The translations under genes and the position numbers were made by a program. From the NCBI RefSeq assembly GCF_011170125.1, contig NZ_BLLN01000003.1:1622501-1686500 (forward strand): a DNA stretch of 64,000 nucleotides. Reading direction: 5' to 3'. How positions within the stretch are numbered: position 1 is the stretch's first letter; every line of letters begins with the position of its first letter. The notes beneath the pieces were generated by a model. That model saw nothing but the letters and a program-made list of their open reading frames with translations. It searched no databases and was not told where the DNA came from. This DNA is from Streptomyces diastaticus subsp. diastaticus (GTDB lineage Bacteria > Actinomycetota > Actinomycetes > Streptomycetales > Streptomycetaceae). Below are positions 58,401-64,000 of the stretch, piece by piece.

Positions 58401-61400
58401 GCGTCGAGGAGCTCGCCCTCGCCGCCCCGCTCGCCCTGCCCGAGGACGGCGGAGTCCAGGTCCAGGTATGGATCGGCACCCCGGACGAGACGGGCCGCCG
58501 CGCCCTGACCCTCTACTCCCGCCCCGACGGTGACGACGACCGGCCCTGGACCCAGCACGCCGCCGGCACCCTCGCCTCCGGCGCTCACCACGGCGAGGAG
58601 TTCGACGCCACCGTCTGGCCGCCCGCCGGCGCCGAGAGCGTCACCCTCGACGGTTTCTACGACGGCCTGGCCGAAGCCGGCTTCGCCTACGGTCCCGCCT
58701 TCCGCGGCCTGCGCGCCGTCTGGCGCCGAGGCGAGGAGACCTACGCCGAGGTCGCCCTCGACGCCGGACCCGCCGGCGACGCCCCCTCCTTCGGCCTGCA
58801 CCCCGCACTGCTCGACGCCGCCCTGCACGCCACCGCCCTCGCCCCACTCGGCGAGGACGCCCGGGGCGGGCTGCCCTTCGCCTGGCAGGACGTCACCCTC
58901 CACGCGGCCGGAGCCACCGAGGCCCGCGTCCGCATCACCCCCGCCGGCGACGACGCGGTCACCCTCACCGTCGCCGACACCACCGGCGTGCCCGTGGCCT
59001 CCGTCGGCACCCTGGTACTGCGCTCCGCCCCCGACGCGCGCCGCGCCGCCGCCGACGCGCTGGAGCGTGACGCCCTCTTCCACCTCGACTGGACCCGCCC
59101 GCACGGCGTCGCCGAAACCGACGCCCCCGGCACGGTCGGCCTGCTCGGCACCGACCCGCACCGGCTCGGCGCCGCCCTCACCGCCGCCGGGTGCACCGTC
59201 ACCCCCCTCACCGGGACCGGCGGAGCCGACACGCCCGAACTGGTCCTCGTCCCGGTCGCCGGGAGCGACTCCGAGGCCGTGCCCGCCGAGGTCCACGCGC
59301 TCACCGCTCGCGTCCTTGGGCACATCCGGCACTGGCTCGCCGAGGACACCCGCGACGGCTCGCGCCTGGTGTTCGTCACCCGCGGCGCCGTCGCCGCCGC
59401 GGACGGCCCGCTCACCGACCCGGCCGCCGCGGCCGCCTGGGGCCTGGTCCGCTCCGCCCAGGCCGAACACCCCCACCGCTTCGGCCTGCTCGACCTCGAC
59501 CCCGCCGCGGAGACCGACCCCGCCGCGCTCGCCGCCGCGCTCGCCGCCCAGGAACCGCAGACGGCGCTCCGCGGCGGCGCCGTGTTCGCCGCCCGGCTCG
59601 CCCGCGTCCGCCCCGACGGCGACCACACCGCCCCCGCCTGGAACCCCGACGGCACCGTCGTCGTCACCGGCGGCACCGGCGGCCTCGGCGCGGTCCTCGC
59701 CCGCCACCTCGTCACCGAGCGCGGCGTACGCCACCTGGTGCTCGCCGGCCGGCGCGGCCCCGACGCCCCCGGTGCCGGCGAACTCGCCGCCGAACTGGCC
59801 GGACGGGGCGCCGAGGTCACCCTCGCCGTCTGCGACGTCAGCGACCCGGACGCCGTCGGCAGGCTGTTCGCCGCCGTGCCGGCCGAACACCCCGTCACCG
59901 CCGTCGTGCACACCGCCGGCACCCTCGACGACGGCCTGGTCGAGTCCCTCACCGAGGAACGGCTCTCCGCCGTACTGCGGCCCAAGGCCGACGCCGTCTG
60001 GCACCTGCACCGGGCCACCCGCGACCTCGACCTCGCCGCGTTCGTCGTGTTCTCCTCCCTCGCCGGCACCACCGGCGCCCCCGGCCAGGCCAACTACGCC
60101 GCCGCAAACGCCTTCCTGGACGCCGTCGCCCGCCTGCGCCGCGACGCCGGCCTGCCCGGCCTCTCCCTCGGCTGGGGGCCCTGGGTACCCACCGGCGGCA
60201 TGACCGGCGCACTGGCCGAGCAGGACCTGGAGCGCATGTCCCGCTCCGGCACGCCCCCGCTCACCGCCGAGCAGGGCCTGGCCCTCTTCGACGCCGCCCT
60301 CGCGCAGCCACGCGCCGCCGTCCTGCCCGCCCGTCTCGACCTCGCGGCGCTGCGCGGCCGTGGCGAGGTGCCGCCGCTCCTGCGCGGCCTGGTCCGCACC
60401 CGCGCCCGGCGCACCGCGCGCACCGGCTCCGAAGCCGCCCTCGGCCTCGCCCAGCGGCTCGCCCGGCTCGACGAGGAGGCCCGCACCGAGGCCGTCGTCG
60501 ACCTGGTGCGCGACCGGACGGCCGCCGTCCTCGGCCATGCCTCCGCCGCCGACATCGACCCCGAACGCCCCTTCCAGGAGCTCGGGTTCGACTCACTGAC
60601 CGCCGTCGAGCTGCGCAACCGGCTGGCCGCCGCCACCGGCCTGCGCACCTCCGCCACCGTCATCTTCGACTACCCGACCGTGGCGTCCCTGGCCGGTCAC
60701 CTCCTGGAGGAACTGACCGGCACCCCGGACACCACGACGCCCGCGACCACCCCGCGGACGCGCGCCACCGCCGAGGACCCGATCGTCATCGTCGGCATGA
60801 GCTGCCGCTACCCCGGCGGCGTCGGCTCGCCCGACGACCTGTGGCGCCTGGTCACCGAGGGCACCGACGCGATCGGCGGGCTGCCCGTCAACCGCGGCTG
60901 GGACCTCGACTCCCTCTACCACCCCGACCCCGACCACCCCGGCACCTCGTACACCCGCTACGGCGGATTCCTCCACGACGCGGGGGAGTTCGACCCCGGC
61001 TTCTTCGGCATGAGCCCGCGCGAGGCGCTCGCCACCGACTCCCAGCAGCGGCTCCTGCTGGAGGCGTCCTGGACCGCCGTCGAGCACGCCGGCATCGACC
61101 CGGCGGGCCTGCGCGGCAGCCAGACCGGCGTCTTCGCCGGCGTCATGTACAGCGACTACTCGGCGACCCTCGCCGACGAGCGCTTCGAGGGCCACCAGGG
61201 CAGCGGCACGGCCCCCAGCATCGCCTCCGGCCGGGTCTCCTACGCCCTGGGGCTGGAGGGTCCGGCGGTCACCGTGGACACCGCCTGCTCCTCCTCCCTG
61301 GTCGCCATGCACTGGGCCATGCAGGCCCTGCGCTCCGGCGAGTGCTCGCTCGCCCTGGCCGGCGGCGTCACGGTGATGTCCACCCCGACCTCCCTCATCG

Positions 61401-64000
61401 AGTTCTCCCGCCAGCGCGGTCTGTCCCCCGACGGCCGCTGCAAGGCGTTCTCCGACGAGGCCGACGGCGTCGGCTGGTCCGAGGGCGTCGGCGTGCTCGT
61501 CCTGGAGCGGCTGTCCGACGCCCGCCGCAACGGCCACCGGGTGCTCGCCGTGGTCCGCGGCTCCGCCGTCAACCAGGACGGCGCCTCCAACGGGCTGACC
61601 GCCCCCAACGGTCCGTCCCAGCAGCGCGTCATCCGCCAGGCCCTCGGAACAGCCGGCCTGGCGCCCTCCGACGTCGACGCGGTCGAGGCGCACGGCACCG
61701 GCACCGCTCTCGGCGACCCGATCGAGGCGCAGGCGCTGCTGGCGACGTACGGGCAGGACCGGCCCGGGGACCGGCCGCTGCTGCTCGGCTCGGTGAAGTC
61801 CAACATCGGCCACACCCAGGCCGCCGCCGGAGTCGCGGGCGTCATCAAGATGGTCATGGCGATGCGCCACGGCCAACTGCCGCCCACCCTGCACGCCGGC
61901 CGCCCCTCCCGCCACGTCGACTGGGAGAGCGGTGACGTCCGCCTCCTCCAGGACCCGGCCGCCTGGCCGGAGACCGGCCGCCCCCGCCGTGCGGGCGTCT
62001 CCTCCTTCGGCATCAGCGGCACCAACGCGCACGTCGTCCTGGAGCAGGGTGAGCCCGCCCCCGCCCGCACGGCCGGCACGGCGGCCGCCGCCGCCGGGCC
62101 CGCCGTCCTGCCCTGGACCCTCTCCGGCCGCACCCGCCCCGCGCTGCGTGCCCAGGCCGCCCGGCTGCTCGACCACCTCGCCGCGCACCCCGACGACACC
62201 CCCGCCGACGTCACCCTGTCGCTGGCCACCACCCGCCCGGCCTTCGAGCAGCGCGCCGTCGTCGTCGGCACCGCCGACGACGCCCGCCGCGCGCTGGCCG
62301 CGCTCGCCGCCGACCGTCCCGACCCGGCACTCGTGGTCGGCGAGACCGGCGGCGCCGGCCGCACCGCCCTGCTCTTCACCGGCCAGGGCAGCCAGCGCCC
62401 CGGCCTGGGCCGCGAACTGTACGCGCGCCACCCGGTGTTCGCCGAGGCTCTGGACGAGGTCGTCGCCCGGCTCGACCCGCTGCTCGTCGACGCGCCCGCC
62501 GGCACCCCGCACGGCTCCCTCAAGGACGTCCTGTTCGCCGAGGAGGGCACCCCGGGCGCCGCCGCCCTGTACGAGACCGGCTGGACCCAGCCCGCGCTGT
62601 TCGCCCTGGAGACCGCCCTGTACCGGCTGGTCCGCTCCTGGGGCGTACGCCCCGGCGTGCTCCTCGGTCACTCCGTCGGCGGCATCGGCGCCGCCCACGC
62701 CGCGGGCGTCCTCTCCCTGGACGACGCCTGCGCCCTCGTCGCCGCCCGCGCCCGTCTGATGCAGGCCCTGCCCGAGGGCGGCGCCATGTGGTCGATCCAG
62801 GCGTCCGAGGACGAGGTCCGGCCCCTGCTGGCAGGCGAGGAGGACGTGGCCGACCTCGCCGCCGTCAACGGACCCGCCGCCGTCGTCGTCTCCGGCGACG
62901 AGGAGACCGCCGCGGGCATCGCCGCCCACTTCGCCGGCCTCGGCCGCGCCACCCGCCGCCTGCGGGTCAGCCACGCCTTCCACTCGCCCCGCATGGACGC
63001 GATGCTGGACGCCTTCCGTGAGATCGCCGAGAGCCTCACCTACCACGAGCCGACCGTGCCGGTGGTCTGCGATCTCACGGGCCGCCTCGCCGAGGGCGAC
63101 GACCTGCGCACCGCCGACTACTGGGTCCGCCACGTGCGCTCCACCGTCCGCTTCGCCGACGCCGTGCGCGCCGCCCACGAGGCCGGCGCCACCACCTACC
63201 TGGAACTGGGCCCCGGCGGTTCCCTGTGCGCCGCCACCCAGGACACCCTCGGCGACGACACCGAGGCCGACGCCGTCCCGACACTGCGCACCGACCGCGG
63301 TGAGGACGAGTCCGTCCTCACCGCGCTCGCCCGGCTCCACGTCCGCGGCGTCCGCGTCGACTGGGCCGCCGTCCACCCCGCCGACGCCACCGCCGTCGAA
63401 CTGCCCACCTACGCCTTCCAGCACGAGACGTACTGGCCCGACACCACCGCGCCCACCGTCCGGCGGGCCGCCGACGGCGCCACCGGTCCCGCCGACGCCG
63501 AGCTGTGGACCGCCGTCGAACGCGGCGACGCCGCCGGACTCGCCGGACTCCTCGGCCTGCGCGACGAGGAGCACGCCTCCCTCTACACGCTGCTGCCCTC
63601 GCTGACCTCCTGGCGCCGCGCCCGCCACGAGCGGGCCGTCCTGGACGCCGCCCGCTACCGGATCGCCTGGCAGCCCGCCAGGACGGAGAAGGCCCCCGTC
63701 CTCGACGGGACCTGGCTGGCCGTCACCACCGCCGACGACGGTGCGGCCGACACGGTGCTGGACGCCCTGCGCGGGCACGGCGCGGCCGTCGAGCGCCTGG
63801 TCCTCGACACCTCCCACCTCGACCGGGACCGTCTCACCGCCGGCCTGCGCGCCGCCGTCGAGACCTCCGGGGCCGACGGCGCCGCCGGCATCAGCGGCGT
63901 CCTGTCGCTGCTGCCGCTCGCCGACGCCGCCCGCCCCGGGGCCGCCGGCACCGACACGCCCGCCGGCGGACTGCCGGCCGGTTTCGCCCTCGGCGTGGTC
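55436..64000 (+). CDS. Type I modular polyketide synthase, AmphI/NysI-like, 5' part
   Basis: 2855 residues are visible and the frame is open at the window edge. Start ATG 55436 ([20 protein letters not shown], a coiled-coil docking domain); ATG 55421 is in frame too. Neither has a good ribosome site. Module A: KS about 36-455 ([27 protein letters not shown]); AT about 555-860 (GHSVGE, HAFH, malonyl type); DH about 925-1200 with [11 protein letters not shown], where the usual Pro of HxxxGxxxxP is Ala, and [13 protein letters not shown] about 1400-1580 ([11 protein letters not shown] so B-type, S-Y-N present); ACP about 1675-1760 (GFDSLTAVE). Module B: KS from about 1780 (all three catalytic residues), AT from about 2310 (GHSVGG, HAFH, malonyl type), then a KR-type region without DH. 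No ER. This DH-containing then DH-less order matches modules 9 and 10 of amphotericin and nystatin synthases. Confidence 0.92.
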   Translation, partial: MDKEQKLRNYLKRASADLKRSRQRVTELEAAATEPIAIVGMSCRYPGGVSSPEDLWRMLAAGEDGITGMPEDRGWEAAVGDGPADFSGGFLHDAPAFDPDFFGISPREALSMDPQQRLLLETGWEAFERAGIDPAGVRGSRTGMFVGAMPQDYRVGPDDDVQGFQLTGNATSILSGRLSYFFGAVGPAVTVDTACSSSLVALHLAAQSLRAGECSLALAAGVTVMASPTTFVEFARQGGLAADGRCKSFADAANGTGWSEGVGVLVLERLSEARRNGHRVLAVVRGSAVNQDGASNGLTAPNGPSQQRVIESALVNARLTAADVDAVEAHGTGTVLGDPVEAQALLATYGQGRDADKPLLLGSVKSNISHTQAAAGVAGIIKMVMAMRHDLLPRTLHVDRPSTHVDWTEGAVRLLTEPTPWPRRENAPRRAGVSSFGLSGTNAHTIIEEAPQEPAADGDEDVPAVDAGALPWLLSGRTPQALRAQAARLLDHLAARPALPALDVSHALATTRSTLEHRAAFTTDGRDTAVTLLTALAAGEDAPGLTTHQVRARTKLAVLFSGQGAQRPGMGRELYARFPVFARALDEILDHLDAGLDRPLRPLLLAEEGSEEAALLDRTGYAQPALFALEVALFRLVESWGVTPDHLTGHSVGEIAAAHVAGVFTLADACALVTARGRLMEALPEGGAMVSLEATEDEVAPLLAGHAGQVSVAAVNGPASVVVSGAEGPVEDIAARVAALGRRTRKLRVSHAFHSPLMDPMLEEFRALVAGLSPQAPTVPVVSNLTGVPATVEQLTSADYWTDHVRHAVRFADGVSWLAAHGTGLFLELGPDATLAALTRTVLDAAGHEHATVLPALRKDRPEAATLTETTTGLQLRGVAVRWDRWFEGTGAARADLPTYAFQHRRFWPKGVTGLTGDMRSAGLGAAHHPLLAAAVTLANSDGLLLTGRLSVRTHPWLADHAVRGTVLLAGTAFLELAVRAGDEVGCDRVEELALAAPLALPEDGGVQVQVWIGTPDETGRRALTLYSRPDGDDDRPWTQHAAGTLASGAHHGEEFDATVWPPAGAESVTLDGFYDGLAEAGFAYGPAFRGLRAVWRRGEETYAEVALDAGPAGDAPSFGLHPALLDAALHATALAPLGEDARGGLPFAWQDVTLHAAGATEARVRITPAGDDAVTLTVADTTGVPVASVGTLVLRSAPDARRAAADALERDALFHLDWTRPHGVAETDAPGTVGLLGTDPHRLGAALTAAGCTVTPLTGTGGADTPELVLVPVAGSDSEAVPAEVHALTARVLGHIRHWLAEDTRDGSRLVFVTRGAVAAADGPLTDPAAAAAWGLVRSAQAEHPHRFGLLDLDPAAETDPAALAAALAAQEPQTALRGGAVFAARLARVRPDGDHTAPAWNPDGTVVVTGGTGGLGAVLARHLVTERGVRHLVLAGRRGPDAPGAGELAAELAGRGAEVTLAVCDVSDPDAVGRLFAAVPAEHPVTAVVHTAGTLDDGLVESLTEERLSAVLRPKADAVWHLHRATRDLDLAAFVVFSSLAGTTGAPGQANYAAANAFLDAVARLRRDAGLPGLSLGWGPWVPTGGMTGALAEQDLERMSRSGTPPLTAEQGLALFDAALAQPRAAVLPARLDLAALRGRGEVPPLLRGLVRTRARRTARTGSEAALGLAQRLARLDEEARTEAVVDLVRDRTAAVLGHASAADIDPERPFQELGFDSLTAVELRNRLAAATGLRTSATVIFDYPTVASLAGHLLEELTGTPDTTTPATTPRTRATAEDPIVIVGMSCRYPGGVGSPDDLWRLVTEGTDAIGGLPVNRGWDLDSLYHPDPDHPGTSYTRYGGFLHDAGEFDPGFFGMSPREALATDSQQRLLLEASWTAVEHAGIDPAGLRGSQTGVFAGVMYSDYSATLADERFEGHQGSGTAPSIASGRVSYALGLEGPAVTVDTACSSSLVAMHWAMQALRSGECSLALAGGVTVMSTPTSLIEFSRQRGLSPDGRCKAFSDEADGVGWSEGVGVLVLERLSDARRNGHRVLAVVRGSAVNQDGASNGLTAPNGPSQQRVIRQALGTAGLAPSDVDAVEAHGTGTALGDPIEAQALLATYGQDRPGDRPLLLGSVKSNIGHTQAAAGVAGVIKMVMAMRHGQLPPTLHAGRPSRHVDWESGDVRLLQDPAAWPETGRPRRAGVSSFGISGTNAHVVLEQGEPAPARTAGTAAAAAGPAVLPWTLSGRTRPALRAQAARLLDHLAAHPDDTPADVTLSLATTRPAFEQRAVVVGTADDARRALAALAADRPDPALVVGETGGAGRTALLFTGQGSQRPGLGRELYARHPVFAEALDEVVARLDPLLVDAPAGTPHGSLKDVLFAEEGTPGAAALYETGWTQPALFALETALYRLVRSWGVRPGVLLGHSVGGIGAAHAAGVLSLDDACALVAARARLMQALPEGGAMWSIQASEDEVRPLLAGEEDVADLAAVNGPAAVVVSGDEETAAGIAAHFAGLGRATRRLRVSHAFHSPRMDAMLDAFREIAESLTYHEPTVPVVCDLTGRLAEGDDLRTADYWVRHVRSTVRFADAVRAAHEAGATTYLELGPGGSLCAATQDTLGDDTEADAVPTLRTDRGEDESVLTALARLHVRGVRVDWAAVHPADATAVELPTYAFQHETYWPDTTAPTVRRAADGATGPADAELWTAVERGDAAGLAGLLGLRDEEHASLYTLLPSLTSWRRARHERAVLDAARYRIAWQPARTEKAPVLDGTWLAVTTADDGAADTVLDALRGHGAAVERLVLDTSHLDRDRLTAGLRAAVETSGADGAAGISGVLSLLPLADAARPGAAGTDTPAGGLPAGFALGVV
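56252..56325 (+). repeat. 74-bp identical block in KS of module A
   Basis: Identical over 74 bp to 61520-61593 in the second KS, with another identical 20 bp before one mismatch. It encodes the region before the KS His motifs ([20 protein letters not shown]). Confidence 0.9.
61520..61593 (+). repeat. 74-bp identical block in KS of module B
   Basis: Partner of the block at 56252-56325, in frame at the same place in the ketosynthase. Silent-site identity over this length suggests recent gene conversion or duplication. Confidence 0.9.

Noticed and set aside
54965..60538. An open frame of more than 1800 codons on the minus strand
   Set aside because: It lies opposite the PKS and is Gly/Ala/Gln-rich without any domain. 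Long antisense frames are expected in very GC-rich coding DNA.
59191..61935. A 914-codon Arg/Pro-rich plus-strand frame inside the PKS
   Set aside because: It is out of frame with the domain-bearing PKS reading and consists of His/Arg/Pro runs.
60593..63817. A further open frame of over 1000 codons opposite the second PKS module
   Set aside because: Same reason: composition-driven shadow of the KS-AT region, no motifs.
1..64000. CRISPR array, tRNA, rRNA, insertion sequence or prophage genes
   Set aside because: No spaced short repeats, cloverleaf, ribosomal RNA segments or transposase motifs were found by eye.

Overview
The window is very GC-rich, with strong G/C bias at third codon positions, mostly GTG or ATG starts, tightly packed genes and many 4-nt ATGA/GTGA overlaps. 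Several Streptomyces hallmark families are present: RppA type III polyketide synthase with a CYP158-like P450, a modular type I PKS, a PAS-LuxR-type operator, a Nur-like box and ECF sigma factors. I infer a Streptomyces chromosome. No rRNA, tRNA, CRISPR array or intact insertion sequence was seen.

Layout. 0-6.5 kb: end of an AI-2E-type membrane protein, a frameshifted RibD-like reductase, a TusA-like protein, a Nudix hydrolase, a large FAD/Fe-S lactate-dehydrogenase-like protein, and relics of a DUF397 gene and a RidA gene. 6.5-12.7 kb: an MFS transporter plus four enzymes that together form the lower protocatechuate/gallate 4,5-cleavage route (LigI, LigK, LigJ, GalD/PrpF-like), facing a GntR/FCD regulator. 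12.7-16.9 kb: a relic-bearing gap, a pirin, then rppA and its P450. 17.2-20.7 kb: an OpuC-type osmoprotectant ABC importer whose ATPase is convergent. 20.8-27.1 kb: S33 peptidase, PIG-L deacetylase, XRE-cupin regulator with a tandem operator, and a quinone oxidoreductase with two acyl-CoA dehydrogenases. 27.2-32.4 kb: a five-gene nickel/peptide-type ABC importer behind a Nur-like box. 32.5-44.6 kb: small membrane proteins, an internally deleted aminoglycoside phosphotransferase pseudogene, DinB, SRPBCC, a Tudor-like DUF2945 protein, signal peptidase I, SDR, a TPR protein coupled to a polyprenyl synthetase, a globin-reductase, a secreted hydrolase and a peptidoglycan amidase. 44.7-49.2 kb: a membrane-anchored ECF sigma-lectin fusion, a sortase-anchored metalloprotease and a Tat-exported beta-helix protein with a clear promoter/operator. 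49.3-53.3 kb: a sigma/anti-sigma/ABC exporter operon.

53.4-64.0 kb is the left edge of a biosynthetic cluster. A GDP-mannose 4,6-dehydratase (a step towards mycosamine) is followed by the first 2855 residues of a modular PKS. Its first module is KS-AT-DH-KR-ACP and its second starts KS-AT with no DH. Both ATs carry malonyl-type motifs. Three GGGATTT-containing sites resembling PAS-LuxR operators lie upstream of the two genes. Gene order, domain order and operators all resemble the DIII-I start of nystatin/amphotericin-type polyene clusters, so I infer a polyene macrolide cluster continuing rightwards out of the window. The window also carries an unusual number of decayed genes (RibD-like, RidA, APH, probable DUF397 and USP relics). 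Some may be assembly indels, since the frameshifts sit in G or C runs.
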